This document shows, piece after piece, positions 51,839 to 62,101 of a stretch of DNA of 64,000 bases (positions are counted from its first letter, which is position 1; each line of letters begins with the position of its first letter). Origin of the DNA: DYJK01 sp964464825 (GTDB lineage Bacteria > Bacteroidota > Ignavibacteria > Ignavibacteriales > Melioribacteraceae); the NCBI GenBank assembly GCA_964464825.1, contig CAYXKL010000003.1, positions 15,873 through 79,872 on the forward strand. Direction: 5' to 3'. A model generated the notes under the pieces. It did not search any database. It saw only the letters and a program-made list of their open reading frames with translations, and was not told where the DNA came from. The translations under genes and the position numbers were made by a program.

Positions 51839-54055
51839 TTATCTTTTATAGTAGTCTATTAATGCCAATATGTAAGCACCGGCACCGTAGCCAATCATTG
51901 GTATGGCACCGCCGTAATTTTCATCATCATAATTATAAAGTTCTGCTATATAATTAAAATTTTTTTTGGAATAATTAGTAATTGAATCGATAAGATATTT
52001 TGCTTCTTTTTTTCTATTAAATTTATTCAATGCAATTGCTATTCTTAAATCGAGAAAGGGCCATTCGGATATTGTATACCAATCGGGATTATTCAAACGA
52101 GAAAAACCACGGCGTTTATCTATCCGTAATACTTTTTCGTATTCCTTAAAATGGCTTTCAAATAAATATTTGTCTGTAAAAACTTTTTGAGTGAATGCTT
52201 CGATTGTTCCTCCATCATAAAAATCTTTTACTTCGGGAGTATCTGCTTCCTTGAATCCTTTAATCATTTTTTGTTCGAAGAATAAATTTTTCTCGATTCC
52301 GTTTTTTAATTTTTCCGATGCCATAAAATATTTCTCATAATCCTCATAATTATTATTTTGAAGAAGAGCTGCAAAGTCCCGTAGCCCCGCTGAATTAACT
52401 ATTGATGTAAATGCTTGTTTTCTTCCCGGTAAATGCTGTTCCCAAGGACCGGATTCTTTCCTGATTAGATTATCCGGCTCAATAAAAGTCAGGATTGGAT
52501 CGGCAATAAGTTTTGTAATTACTTCATAATTATCATTAAGAAATTTTTTATCACCTGATTTATTAACATAATCTGAAAATGCTGTGAGAAAAAGTCCGAA
52601 TCCGTCAAGTTCTATATTAGGTCCATATTCATTAAAATCAGATTCTTCTTTTCCAATTCCAAAATATCTGCAGACGGATAATTTATAATCTACCTTAACA
52701 CCGTGATCAGCACCATCACTCCATTCATAATTTTTATAATAACCGGCATCAGCATTCAAGAAAAAGTTAAGTGCATTTTTTGCCTCGGCATAAAGTCCAA
52801 GACTATTTAGTGCTAATACTGCATATGTTGCATCGCGCAGCCAACCAATATTCCAATTACCCGGAGGAAGCGATGCAAGAATTTGTCCGCGTGATTTTGG
52901 AAAAACTTCTTTTTGATAAACTTGTCCCATCTTTAAAATTGTAATTGATTGCTCGTAAAGATTTTTTTCATCTTCAGTAAGTCCGGCTGGTATAAAAGTT
53001 TGTTTGAAAATATTCTTCATAAAATGAATCTCGTTATCCAGAAGACTTCTAAGAAAAGATTCATTGCTAAATTGTATAATTGTTTTAGCGTTGTTGTGAA
53101 GTGAATCATTGAAAGAGAAAAGAAAAAACTTTTGTGATTTATTAGAATCGGTATCTATCAAAATATTTTTGGTAATAAGCTCGCCGTAATCCGGTGAGTA
53201 ATCAAATTTGAGATTATCTATTTTTTCTTTTTCCCCTTCAATAATTGCAAAAAAAACTTTTTCGTTTACTGAAAATGGTGCAAAGTAATAAACTGAGAAA
53301 TTCTCATATTCTACTTTTATAATGTGTGTATTATTTACATGATTTGTTGTTAGAGGTTGATGATTGGTATCTAAAAAAAGATTCTTAAGAAATGGTCGTA
53401 CTTGTTTTCCCAAATCATACATTTGAAATATATGGGGGAAAACTGATTCTATAACATTCAATCTTTCGTTGTAAACCGCTGCAATCAATCCGTTTGCAGT
53501 TGTAATTTGATAAAATGATTTTTTCGGTGCTGGACCTAAATTTAGTTTTTCCATAAAAAGGGTTTTTCCATAAATACCAACAATACCGCGGTGCAATCCC
53601 CCACCGCCTTGTCCATCGTACACACGAATAGCGAGAACATTCTCTTCTTTGAGTAAGTTGTTTGGAATCTCATAAACTCTATTGTTATTCCAAGCTGTTA
53701 CATTTTCAGGTGGAAACTTTCCCATTGAACCAATAACTTTTCCATTTAAGTACGTTTCGTCGGCATCATCAATTTTTCCGAGGAGGAGATATAATTCGTT
53801 ACTTAAATATTTTTTATCAACGTTAAAATGAACACGATACCATGCAAATCCATTGTAATCCGGATAACCTTGATTTTCCCAATTGCCGGGTATGTTTTGA
53901 TATTCCCAGGTTCTGTCATCAAAATTTACTTCGCTGTATTTCGGATCATCTCCAATTTTAAAAAGCCATTGTGATGGAAGCGATATTGATTGAGAGTAAA
54001 TGTATGATTGGAAAAGAATTATAAATAGAATCAAAAATATTTTGTGCCGTTTCAT
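51839..54055 (-). CDS. GH15-like hydrolase with sugar-binding N-terminal domain
   Basis: 738 aa, secreted (IFLILFIILFQSYIYSQ). Residues ~22-165 form a GH2-type sugar-binding jelly roll (WYRVHFNVDKKYLSNELYLL, NVLAIRVYDGQGGGGLHRGI). After a linker domain, an (alpha/alpha)6 barrel (~370-738) carries glucoamylase-like motifs: GNWNIGWLRDATYAVLALNS and the general acid segment ESGPWEQHL. It likely removes glucose or a related sugar from the ends of oligosaccharides. A jelly roll joined to a GH15 barrel is a less common order; the family call is moderately firm. Confidence 0.75.
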   Translation of the reverse strand: MKRHKIFLILFIILFQSYIYSQSISLPSQWLFKIGDDPKYSEVNFDDRTWEYQNIPGNWENQGYPDYNGFAWYRVHFNVDKKYLSNELYLLLGKIDDADETYLNGKVIGSMGKFPPENVTAWNNNRVYEIPNNLLKEENVLAIRVYDGQGGGGLHRGIVGIYGKTLFMEKLNLGPAPKKSFYQITTANGLIAAVYNERLNVIESVFPHIFQMYDLGKQVRPFLKNLFLDTNHQPLTTNHVNNTHIIKVEYENFSVYYFAPFSVNEKVFFAIIEGEKEKIDNLKFDYSPDYGELITKNILIDTDSNKSQKFFLFSFNDSLHNNAKTIIQFSNESFLRSLLDNEIHFMKNIFKQTFIPAGLTEDEKNLYEQSITILKMGQVYQKEVFPKSRGQILASLPPGNWNIGWLRDATYAVLALNSLGLYAEAKNALNFFLNADAGYYKNYEWSDGADHGVKVDYKLSVCRYFGIGKEESDFNEYGPNIELDGFGLFLTAFSDYVNKSGDKKFLNDNYEVITKLIADPILTFIEPDNLIRKESGPWEQHLPGRKQAFTSIVNSAGLRDFAALLQNNNYEDYEKYFMASEKLKNGIEKNLFFEQKMIKGFKEADTPEVKDFYDGGTIEAFTQKVFTDKYLFESHFKEYEKVLRIDKRRGFSRLNNPDWYTISEWPFLDLRIAIALNKFNRKKEAKYLIDSITNYSKKNFNYIAELYNYDDENYGGAIPMIGYGAGAYILALIDYYKR

Positions 54056-54160
54056 AGCGATACTGTTTAATTGCTAAATTGTCAAATGGTTATATGAAAT
54101 TACTTCTTCACCTTTGCGAATTAATTGCATTTTTGTGTTGATTTCATTTTCCGCAAAGAA
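54056..54160. other. Intergenic gap with repeat-like words
   Basis: CTTTGCGAATTAATTGC and GCAAAGAATTAATTGA stand as near direct copies about 40 nt apart, with TTTGCG/CGCAAAG words as in other dispersed repeats of this window. No promoter or gene is evident. Confidence 0.3.
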
Positions 54161-55714
54161 TTAATTGATTATTAATTTATTCGTGCCTTCTTTAATCTCA
54201 AAAGTTTGTGCCGGTTTCATCCAATTGTAAACTATCAGTTTAAATGGTTTGTTTGCAATAACAGATATTTCACATGATTTATCAACCGAGATTCTTCTTT
54301 CGCTGATTAATGAAGCTGTCGTTTCTCCAAATCTTAAATTCTCAATTCCGTGTTTATCAATTCTATTTAAATACCATGTAATTTCATTTTTACTTGCATC
54401 TGCTTGAATTCCTAAAACATTTTCGATTAATAACATTATTGGTCCGCATCCGCTCCAACCGACAAAATTTGGCTGTGCCCAAACACCACGCCATTTTACG
54501 TCAGGAGAATAATTCTCCCATATGGTTCCAGTTTTTCTAAAAGTTTCATACATACCATCTAGATAGATTTCGGATGCAAGTTTTGCAAATTCCCGGTAAT
54601 AAAATGAATGATCATATCCTTGAGCAAAATTATCGAGCCCTTTAATAACCATAACATTCGTCGGTGCCCAAACACCGCCAAGCCAATATTTACCATCCGG
54701 TGCATATTCTTCATGATCTGCAGATAGGGATGGAAATGGTACTGTACGCCAGAATGCTTTTGAATCTTTCAAATTGTTCAACATTTTTTCAGCTTTCGGA
54801 TAATCTGCAATACCAGCTAACATCGGCCAGAATGATGCAATTGTTTTTACTTTGATTTGGTTGCCATCGTCATCGAGATCATAATACAATCCGTCTTCAT
54901 CGTTCCACATTAATTGATTAATCTTCGCGGCAATCTCGTTTGATTTCTGTAAATACATTTCAGCTTTTTCATTCTCACCAATTTCAGAACTGATAAAAGA
55001 AAGATTTTTATAAAACATACACATCTGTGCAGACATGCATACCCATGCGCTGCCGGTACGAGGTGTGTTATCCATTCCGCTGCCAAGTCCAGTTTGCCAA
55101 TACAAATTATGTTTTGTGTTCTCTTTCTTACGGAATTTTTCAAGCCACCTTGCATAATTTTCTAAAACCGGAAGAATATTTTTAAACCTCGATTTATCAT
55201 TTGTCAATTTATACGTTTCTATTTCAGCCCAACCAAACAAAGGAGGATTAACAGTATGCTCTCTCCCCTCATAAACATAATCTTCTCCATTTGCTTCCCA
55301 TATTTCCCGGCAGATATAACCGTTCTCATATTGTCTGCTGTAAAAATTATCTAACGATTCGATTGACGGAAAAATATGGTGTGCATAACGAGAAAACATA
55401 ACCATAAAGATTGTATCCCACTGAAAAACAGATGGCGAGAAAGCTTCATCAATAAAATTTGATACAAACGGTGAACCTTTAGCCGGTTTTTTGAAATGAT
55501 CGAATGCGAGTTCCCATGCCCGCCAGTATAAATCTACATAATCTTTGTTGTCTTCGATAATTGGTGATGGAAGTTTGTCTTTGTTTTCAGCAAATGTTGG
55601 AATTGCACAGCCGGAATAATCTTTTTTTAAATAGTATCCGCCTCTCTTTCCAGTATCTTCGTATTGTGCAAATAATATTGATGTAATAAAAAAAATAATA
55701 AAAATATTTTTCAC
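54161..55714 (-). CDS. Trehalase/GH63-like secreted hydrolase
   Basis: 517 aa with a GTG start and an AGAGG site five bases upstream. The signal peptide is MKNIFIIFFITSILFAQ. The whole mature protein is an (alpha/alpha)6 barrel of the GH37/GH63/MGH1-like type: FQWDTIFMVMFSRYA, YENGYICREI, WQTGLGSGMDNTPR and the family signature GGVWAPTNVMVIKGL, with GTIWENYSPD giving a likely catalytic Glu. A short beta tail follows. It probably hydrolyses an alpha-linked disaccharide or oligosaccharide outside the cytoplasm. It is shorter than the other two members of this superfamily in the window and lacks their beta-sandwich domain. Confidence 0.83.
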   Translation of the reverse strand: MKNIFIIFFITSILFAQYEDTGKRGGYYLKKDYSGCAIPTFAENKDKLPSPIIEDNKDYVDLYWRAWELAFDHFKKPAKGSPFVSNFIDEAFSPSVFQWDTIFMVMFSRYAHHIFPSIESLDNFYSRQYENGYICREIWEANGEDYVYEGREHTVNPPLFGWAEIETYKLTNDKSRFKNILPVLENYARWLEKFRKKENTKHNLYWQTGLGSGMDNTPRTGSAWVCMSAQMCMFYKNLSFISSEIGENEKAEMYLQKSNEIAAKINQLMWNDEDGLYYDLDDDGNQIKVKTIASFWPMLAGIADYPKAEKMLNNLKDSKAFWRTVPFPSLSADHEEYAPDGKYWLGGVWAPTNVMVIKGLDNFAQGYDHSFYYREFAKLASEIYLDGMYETFRKTGTIWENYSPDVKWRGVWAQPNFVGWSGCGPIMLLIENVLGIQADASKNEITWYLNRIDKHGIENLRFGETTASLISERRISVDKSCEISVIANKPFKLIVYNWMKPAQTFEIKEGTNKLIIN

Positions 55715-55803
55715 GTCAACCTCTCAGTTGCTCAGTGCCTTCTCAGGGTTCTTGGTGGTTAATCCATTTCATAGAAAAAACAGAAAGCATGATTTGCACA
55801 GAA
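55715..55803. other. Intergenic gap with repeat-like words
   Basis: It contains CTCAGTTGCTCAGTGCCTTC followed by TCAGGGTTCTTGGTGGTTAA, a style of degenerate repeat found between genes in many genomes. The purine-rich ribosome site of the GTG hydrolase gene is the only signal I can name. Confidence 0.3.
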
Positions 55804-57021
55804 TTATTGAACACCAAGTGCTTTTATATAGCTCTTATTTATTGTACAGTTTTTGAATTTTATATTTTCTAAAAGTTCGCTCATTGCCTTTTTAACAATT
55901 TCCCGTGATGGTTTATTGTTTCTAATCTCTTCAAAGCTTTTACGTGATCCTTCTCCATATTTTATTATTTCATCCCATTCTTTTGTTTTCGGGAAAGAAA
56001 CAATTCCGCGTGATGAATCCATTTTTTTATAAGGCCAGAAACTCCAGCCAATATTATTCTTCTCTAAAAGTTTTCTAAAGGAATCGATCCATTCATCATC
56101 ATTTTCACCTGATTCACCAAGCCAGATCGGAACATTATATTTATCCCTAAAATCAACATAAGCTTGAATTTCTTTCTGCTCGGTCGGCATCCAGTATTTG
56201 TGGAAAGTATAAGCAAGATTATTATCAAATGGCGGACCGAAAACATCAAAGTTAGTATTCCATTGAGCCCCGCCAAGAAATATTATATGGTATGGGTCTA
56301 CCTCGCGGATAGCTTTTACAATTCTTTTATAAAGAGGTTCGAGTTCAAGATTCAATATATTTTTGTTCTCAAAATAATGTGCTATCGGTTCATTCAAGAG
56401 ATCGTATCCTAAAATAATTTTTTTATCACTATACCTCTCAGCAATTTTTTCCCACAATTTTATTGTAGTAATTTTGGCTGTTTCATTTTCAAATAAATAT
56501 GGATAGCCCCAACTATCATCAATATTGTCGCCGGTTTGTCCACCTGGAGCTGCATGAAGATCGAGTATAACATAAATGTTTTCTTCTTCACACCATTTAA
56601 TAACATCGTCAAGTCTCTTAAATCCCTCTTCCAAATAAATATCGGGATGATCTTCAACAAGAAAATATTTGAAATTAAATGGAATGCGTAGATGGTTGAA
56701 TCCGAGACTTTTTAAATATTTGATATCTTCACGGGTAACATAGTTATCGCGGAAACTCTTCCAAAACTCACGAACATTATCAGCGCCAGCTAATTCCTTT
56801 AAAACTTCGTCAATCAAACGGAAAGAATTTACTTTGTCAAATCTAAACATATAACCTTCGGGATTCAGCCAGTTGCCAAGATTTGTACCTCGTAGCAGAA
56901 TTTCATTTCCATCACCATCGCGTATAATTTTACCATCAACCTTGCAATAATTCTTAGGTTGAGCTTGTATGTTACAAGCAAAAACTAATGTTATTATCAA
57001 ATAAACAAATATCTTTTTCAT
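55804..57021 (-). CDS. GH5 endo/exo-beta-glucanase
   Basis: 405 aa from the ATG at 57021, which has an AGAGG site; the ATG ten codons upstream would spoil the signal peptide MKKIFVYLIITLVFACNIQA. The GH5 (clan GH-A) signature runs LLRGTNLGNWLNPEGY, FNHLRIPFN, YVILDLHAAPGG. The acid/base Glu is in YDLLNEP (E211) and the nucleophile Glu in PIWLGESGEND (E303). It should cut beta-1,4- or beta-1,3-linked glucan. The RGTNLGNWL motif is close to that of exo-1,3-beta-glucanase relatives, so the linkage is open. It would feed oligosaccharides to the GH3 enzymes of the cluster. Confidence 0.9.
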   Translation of the reverse strand: MKKIFVYLIITLVFACNIQAQPKNYCKVDGKIIRDGDGNEILLRGTNLGNWLNPEGYMFRFDKVNSFRLIDEVLKELAGADNVREFWKSFRDNYVTREDIKYLKSLGFNHLRIPFNFKYFLVEDHPDIYLEEGFKRLDDVIKWCEEENIYVILDLHAAPGGQTGDNIDDSWGYPYLFENETAKITTIKLWEKIAERYSDKKIILGYDLLNEPIAHYFENKNILNLELEPLYKRIVKAIREVDPYHIIFLGGAQWNTNFDVFGPPFDNNLAYTFHKYWMPTEQKEIQAYVDFRDKYNVPIWLGESGENDDEWIDSFRKLLEKNNIGWSFWPYKKMDSSRGIVSFPKTKEWDEIIKYGEGSRKSFEEIRNNKPSREIVKKAMSELLENIKFKNCTINKSYIKALGVQ

Positions 57022-57142
57022 TCTTGACCTCTTTATATTTTTTGCCCCCATAATATTTACGTTCGCTTTGTAATGTGATAAGATGAGTAAGTTAAAAAAA
57101 TATGAATATCATTGTAATAAATTTAACTATCACTATTTCTCT

Positions 57143-57222
57143 CTGCAGATTTTATCAATCTGTTTTGAATGGCACACGGATATTACTGATTCAAGAGATT
57201 AAAACTGATTTGTTTTATCTGT
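57143..57222. repeat. Fragment of dispersed ACTGATT-type repeat
   Basis: The segment holds GCAGATTTTATCAATCTGTT, GGCACACGGATATTACTGAT and AAAACTGATTTGTTTTATCT, words shared with 235-308 (GGCACAC, AAAACTGAT) and 2482-2520. It is non-coding and sits between the esterase and GH5 genes. Confidence 0.4.
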
Positions 57223-57996
57223 TCAATCGCGTACTATTCTTTTATCTTTTTCTAAAGAATGACTCAGCAGCCATTCATAAATTTTCTGGTTGTTGTAAGT
57301 TTCAGTCCATGAATCATGGTCTGCTTCTGGGTAAATAGTATATTCTACATTTCCATTACAAGCTTTTAATCTATCTACTAAAATATCTGTAGATGTAATT
57401 GGTACAACATTATCTTTAGCACCATGAAAAGTCCAGATAGGCAATTTACCCATCATACAAACAGCAAATGGATCACCCCATCCACAGATTGGAATTATTG
57501 CAGCAAGCCGTTCAGGTATTTCACTTGCTAATCTCCACGTTCCATTTCCGCCCATACTTAAACCGGTAACATATATTCGATTTTTATCAATTTTATATTC
57601 ATCAATTATTTCATCCAATAAAGCAATTAATACTTCCGGCTGCCATCTAGTATTTTCAGGGCACTGTGGAGAAACAATAACAAAAGGAAAATCTTTGCCT
57701 TGTTTAATCAGTTTTGGCGGACCATGTCTTTTAACAAGATTTAAATCGTTGCCTCTTTCACCGGCACCGTGCAGAAACAAAAGTAGAGGCAGTTCTTCTT
57801 TTTGTTCGTAATCTTTCGGCAGATATAAAAGATAATTAATAGACACTTTCTTTTTATATACTCCATTGAGATTCATTATGACTTGCTTACCTAAATTTTC
57901 TTTCACAACGCTTTGCGAAGAACAGCCAGCAATAAATAACAAAGCAAAAATTATCATCAAGAATCCAACATTTAGTTTTCGGAATCTTGTTTTCAT
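57223..57996 (-). CDS. Lipoprotein esterase (CE1/prolyl-oligopeptidase-like)
   Basis: 257 aa with a lipobox (FIAGC, C25), so it is an outer-envelope lipoprotein. The alpha/beta-hydrolase core has the oxyanion region LLFLHGAGERG, the nucleophile S147 (GLSMGG), acid D195 (FHGAKDNVVP) and H227 (EADHDSWTE). The pattern fits CE1-like/PHB-depolymerase-type esterases that often remove acetyl or feruloyl groups from plant polysaccharides. It sits between GH3 and GH5 genes and would help to expose the polymer. Substrate is inferred. Confidence 0.85.
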   Translation of the reverse strand: MKTRFRKLNVGFLMIIFALLFIAGCSSQSVVKENLGKQVIMNLNGVYKKKVSINYLLYLPKDYEQKEELPLLLFLHGAGERGNDLNLVKRHGPPKLIKQGKDFPFVIVSPQCPENTRWQPEVLIALLDEIIDEYKIDKNRIYVTGLSMGGNGTWRLASEIPERLAAIIPICGWGDPFAVCMMGKLPIWTFHGAKDNVVPITSTDILVDRLKACNGNVEYTIYPEADHDSWTETYNNQKIYEWLLSHSLEKDKRIVRD

Positions 57997-58011
57997 TTTT
58001 TCTCCGTAATT

Positions 58012-60219
58012 TTATTCAACAACTGAAAACGATGCTTCAATTACATCTCTTGAGTTTGTTCCAACAAATACTTTGAAATCACCCGGTTCAATAACATAGT
58101 TCATATTTATATCGTAAAATTTCAATTTATCGGATGTAATTGTAAACTCAACTTTTTTTGTTTCTCCGGGTTTTAAGGAAATTTTTGTAAAATCTTTCAG
58201 CTCTTTTACCGGACGCGTAACACTTCCAACCAAATCGCGAATATATAACTGCACAATTTCTTGCCCTTCACGACTTCCAGAATTTTTAACATCTACACTG
58301 ACCGTAATAGTTTCATTTATATTCATTTTATCCGAACTTAATTTAAGATTTGAATATTCGAAAGTTGTATAGCTTAACCCATAGCCGAATGGATAAAGCG
58401 GAGTGTTTTCCATATCCAAATAGTATGATGTATAATTATTTTCCGGGTCATAAGGTCTGCCCGTATTTTTATGGTTATAGTAGATAGGAACCTGTCCAAC
58501 ATGCCGTGGGAATGTAACGGGAAGTTTTCCATTTGGATTGTAATCACCGAACAAAACATCGGCAACAACAATTCCGGCACTGATACCGGGATACCAAGCT
58601 TCAATAATTGCATCAACATTCTGCTGCAGCCATGGAATTGTTAATGGTCTACCGTTCATTAATACAACAACTATTGGTTTTCCGGTTTTATGTAGTTCTT
58701 TAATTAAATCTTCTTGTACACCTGGCAAATCAAGTGTTGCGCGTGAATTTGCTTCGCCACTCATACCGCGGTGTTCACCTACAACAACAATCGCAACTTC
58801 GGAAGTACTAACTGCCTTAATTGCATCACTAAATCCGCTTTTATCATTATCGGTTACTTTACAACCATCTACGTAATCAACTTCAACTTTACTGCCTAGT
58901 TTATTTTTAATCCCATCAAGAATAGTAGTAACTTCATCTTTATTTCCAAGTGCATCCCATCCGCCAAGGGCATCAGCTGCTGAATCGGCTAATGGACCTA
59001 CAACAGCTATTTTTTTAAAATCCTTTTTTAATGGAAGAATATTATTTTCATTTTTTAATAATACGAGTGACTCCCGTGCGACTTCTTTTGTTGCATCAAC
59101 AATTTCTTTTGCTCTAATTGTTTTCTTTTCTCGTTCTGCATCACAGTATTTATAAGGGTCATCAAATAAACCAAGCTTAAATTTTGCAATCAATACACGC
59201 CGCACTGCATCATCAACTAACTTTATATCAACTTTTCCTTCTTTAACAAGATCAGCAAGGTGATAATAATACGCGTTTGCTTCCATATCCATATCAACAG
59301 TTGCTTCAATGCCTAGTTTAGCTGCTTCGCGTAAGTCTTTTGCTACTCCATGAGGAATTAATTCGCCGATTGAATTCCAGTCGCTAACAACAAAAGCGTC
59401 TGTTTTCCATTCGTCGCGTAAAATTGTTGTCATTAAAAATTTACTGGCAGATGAAGGAACACCGCCAATTTCATTAAACGAAGCCATCAACGAACCAGCA
59501 CCAGCTTCTACACCAGCTTTATAAGGAGGTAAATAATAATCTCGAAAATTTCTTTCTGATAAATCCACTGTGTTATAATCGCGTCCACCTTCTGCACCAC
59601 CGTATGCAGCGTAATGTTTTATACATGCAAGAATTGTATTGTTTGCAGAAAGATCTTTTCCTTGATAACCGCGTACACGTGCAGCAGCCATTAACGAACC
59701 AAGGTATGGGTCTTCACCGCTTCCTTCCATAATTCTACCCCATCGCGGATCGCGTGCAATATCAACCATTGGAGAAAACGTCCAATGAATTCCAGCAGAT
59801 GATGCTTCTATTGCTTGCATACGTGCTGACTTTTCAATTAATGTGGGATTCCATGTACTAGCTTCTCCTATCGGTACCGGAAAAGTAGAACGGTAGCCGT
59901 GAATAACATCTAGACCAAAGATGAGAGGAATTTTAAGACGCGATTCTTCAACTGCAATTTTCTGCATTTTTTTAGTTTCTTCGGCGCCAACAACATTTAA
60001 GAATGAGCCGATTTTACCTTTTCGAATTAATTCATCGCTAGTCTCGGCCGGCCTTCCGGTTTCTGCACCAGTAGCCCATCCACCGCTGTATTGAACTAGC
60101 TGACCTACCTTTTCTTCAAGTGTCATTAAAGCAAGAACAGAATCTGCTCGATGCTGAAATGTTTTATTTTGAGCAAATGATATTGTGTATATAAAAAGTA
60201 AGAATAAAATCTTTTTCAT
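58012..60219 (-). CDS. bglX: GH3 beta-glucosidase, BglX type
   Basis: 735 aa, secreted (MKKILFLLFIYTISFAQ). It has the BglX pattern throughout: MTLEEKVGQLVQYSGGWATG, LIFGLDVIHGYRSTFPVPIG, SPMVDIARDPRWGRIMEGSG, the nucleophile D280 (FVVSDWNS) and the C-terminal FnIII-like domain (PLYPFGYGLSYTTFEYSNLK). VVGEHRGMSGEANSR provides the acid/base region. Length matches E. coli BglX (765 aa) closely. It releases glucose from cellobiose and related beta-glucosides in the periplasm. It lies between the GH3 at 60293 and the esterase gene. Confidence 0.93.
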   Translation of the reverse strand: MKKILFLLFIYTISFAQNKTFQHRADSVLALMTLEEKVGQLVQYSGGWATGAETGRPAETSDELIRKGKIGSFLNVVGAEETKKMQKIAVEESRLKIPLIFGLDVIHGYRSTFPVPIGEASTWNPTLIEKSARMQAIEASSAGIHWTFSPMVDIARDPRWGRIMEGSGEDPYLGSLMAAARVRGYQGKDLSANNTILACIKHYAAYGGAEGGRDYNTVDLSERNFRDYYLPPYKAGVEAGAGSLMASFNEIGGVPSSASKFLMTTILRDEWKTDAFVVSDWNSIGELIPHGVAKDLREAAKLGIEATVDMDMEANAYYYHLADLVKEGKVDIKLVDDAVRRVLIAKFKLGLFDDPYKYCDAEREKKTIRAKEIVDATKEVARESLVLLKNENNILPLKKDFKKIAVVGPLADSAADALGGWDALGNKDEVTTILDGIKNKLGSKVEVDYVDGCKVTDNDKSGFSDAIKAVSTSEVAIVVVGEHRGMSGEANSRATLDLPGVQEDLIKELHKTGKPIVVVLMNGRPLTIPWLQQNVDAIIEAWYPGISAGIVVADVLFGDYNPNGKLPVTFPRHVGQVPIYYNHKNTGRPYDPENNYTSYYLDMENTPLYPFGYGLSYTTFEYSNLKLSSDKMNINETITVSVDVKNSGSREGQEIVQLYIRDLVGSVTRPVKELKDFTKISLKPGETKKVEFTITSDKLKFYDINMNYVIEPGDFKVFVGTNSRDVIEASFSVVE

Positions 60220-60268
60220 TATTCCCTCTGCTTAACTTATAATAGTAAAATTTATTTTGAGATACTTC

Positions 60269-60286
60269 CCCCGATTTTCATCGGGG
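60269..60286 (-). terminator. Hairpin downstream of the ExoP-like gene
   Basis: CCCCGAT (60269-60275), loop TTTC, ATCGGGG (60280-60286): a perfect 7-bp stem seven bases after the stop codon. No T run follows on the minus strand, so it may be an mRNA-end-protecting hairpin or a dispersed palindrome rather than a true terminator. Confidence 0.45.
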
Positions 60287-60292
60287 TCAGAA

Positions 60293-62101
60293 TTAAAAAG
60301 TTAATCCAAATCCGTATGGGAAGAGTGGATCATAATTTTGATCGCCAACATTTATTGGTATCTGTTGCATGTTCTTAGGCCAAGAATGCGGCAGTTTACC
60401 GCTCGGTTTATAATCACCGAATAAAACATCAGCAATACCTTGCCCTTCTGTACCGGGCAGCCAAGCTGCAATAAATGAATTACACTTACCTAAAACGTCT
60501 TCTATCAGCATCGGTCTGCCTGAAAGCAGAACAACAATAACGGGTTTGCCGGATTCACTTACTTTATTGACAAGCTCTAAATCCTCTTTCGATAAACTTA
60601 AATCTGTACGGTCGCCGAACATTTCAGCATACGGTTTTTCTCCTACAACTACAACAACTGCATCAGCATTTTGTGCACCGCTACCATCAGCAGAATAAGT
60701 TATTTCCGTATTACCAGAAACAGTATTCTTAATAGCACTTAAAATAGTTGTCCCTCCTGATATAACATTTCCGGTTTTACCTTGCCATATAATTGTCCAA
60801 CCGCCGCATTGTATACCAATATCATCTGCAGCAGAACCGGCTACATGTAGTTTTTTAATTTCTTTTGATAGAGGGAGAGTTTTATTTTCATTCTTTAATA
60901 ATACTAGAGACTGCCTTACAGCATCGCGTGCAACTTCTCTATTCTCTTTTGTACCCACTTTTGATGTTAAATTTTTATTAGTCAGTGGATTATCAAACAG
61001 ATCCATCTCGAATTTAACTTTTAATATTCTGCGCACAGCATCATCAATTCTGCTTATCGGAACTTTTCCCTCATTAACCAATTCTTTTAAGTAAGTCATA
61101 AATTCAATGTAATTATTGTTTTGTCCGGGTCCGTTTGGAATCATAATCATATCCAATCCGGCGTTTATCGATTTTTCGATATCGCTTTTATAATCACCTT
61201 CAAGCTGATCGATAGCAGCCCAATCGGAAACTAAAAATCCATCAAACTTTAATTCACCTTTTAAGAGATCTGTTAACAAATATTTATGTCCGTGAAGTTT
61301 TTCTCCATTCCAGCTGTTATAAGAAACCATAATTGATTTAGCACCAACTTTAATTGCATCAATATATCCTTGAAGATGAATTTTGCGGAGTGTCTCTTCA
61401 TCAACTTCGGTATTACCTTGATCTTTCCCGTTTGTAGTTCCACCATCACCAACATAATGTTTTACACATGCTAGGATTGAAGTATTATCTGAAAGATCGG
61501 AACCTTGCAGACCCTTAACAAATGCTGCGCCTAATCCTTTAACCAAATTGGGATCTTCACCAAAACTTTCGTAAGTACGTCCCCATTTTTCATTACGTGC
61601 AACGGCAACACACGGTGCAAAAGTCCAATCGATTCCCGTTCCGGCAATTTCAATTGCGGTAGTACGTGCAACTTCTTGAACAAGTTTCGGATTTCTTGTA
61701 GCGCCTAGTCCGATATTATGAGGAAATATTACAGCACCGTCAACATTATTGTGTCCATGAACGGCATCAACACCCCAAATAATTGGAATAGCTAGACGAT
61801 TCTTTAAAGCTATATTTTGGTATTTGTCGTATAGAGCAGCCCATCCTTTAGCTGAAATATCCTCGGGCTCCGAATCACCGCCGCATAAAATAGATCCTAT
61901 TGAATATTTCGCTAGATCTTTTACATTCTTTTTAATAGCATTATAATCAACCTGGGTCATTTGACCAATCTTTTCTTCCAACGTCATTTTAGCAATAAGA
62001 TTATCCGTTTTTTTATCAATTAAATTTTTATTGTTCTGTTGAGCATCGATACTTGATAGCCCGATAAACATAATTAAAATTAATCCAATTACTTTTTTCA
62101 T
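60293..62101 (-). CDS. GH3 beta-glucan glucohydrolase (ExoP-like, two-domain)
   Basis: 602 aa from the ATG at 62101, with an AGAGGA site five bases upstream; the reading-frame extension 20 codons upstream is rejected. The signal peptide is VIGLILIMFIGLSSIDAQ. The two-domain GH3 layout without FnIII matches plant ExoI and bacterial ExoP: WGVDAVHGHNNVDGAVIFPH, KHYVGDGGTTNGKDQGNTEV, nucleophile D293 (FLVSDWAAID), and acid/base Glu in PYAEMFGDRTD. It releases glucose from beta-1,3/1,4-glucans. It is preceded by a promoter-like region and is likely the start of the operon running to the GH3 at 49233. Confidence 0.92.
   Translation of the reverse strand: MKKVIGLILIMFIGLSSIDAQQNNKNLIDKKTDNLIAKMTLEEKIGQMTQVDYNAIKKNVKDLAKYSIGSILCGGDSEPEDISAKGWAALYDKYQNIALKNRLAIPIIWGVDAVHGHNNVDGAVIFPHNIGLGATRNPKLVQEVARTTAIEIAGTGIDWTFAPCVAVARNEKWGRTYESFGEDPNLVKGLGAAFVKGLQGSDLSDNTSILACVKHYVGDGGTTNGKDQGNTEVDEETLRKIHLQGYIDAIKVGAKSIMVSYNSWNGEKLHGHKYLLTDLLKGELKFDGFLVSDWAAIDQLEGDYKSDIEKSINAGLDMIMIPNGPGQNNNYIEFMTYLKELVNEGKVPISRIDDAVRRILKVKFEMDLFDNPLTNKNLTSKVGTKENREVARDAVRQSLVLLKNENKTLPLSKEIKKLHVAGSAADDIGIQCGGWTIIWQGKTGNVISGGTTILSAIKNTVSGNTEITYSADGSGAQNADAVVVVVGEKPYAEMFGDRTDLSLSKEDLELVNKVSESGKPVIVVLLSGRPMLIEDVLGKCNSFIAAWLPGTEGQGIADVLFGDYKPSGKLPHSWPKNMQQIPINVGDQNYDPLFPYGFGLTF

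Noticed and set aside
60269..60286. Firm rho-independent terminator
   Set aside because: The stem is perfect but no T run follows on the minus strand, so it is listed only as a tentative hairpin.
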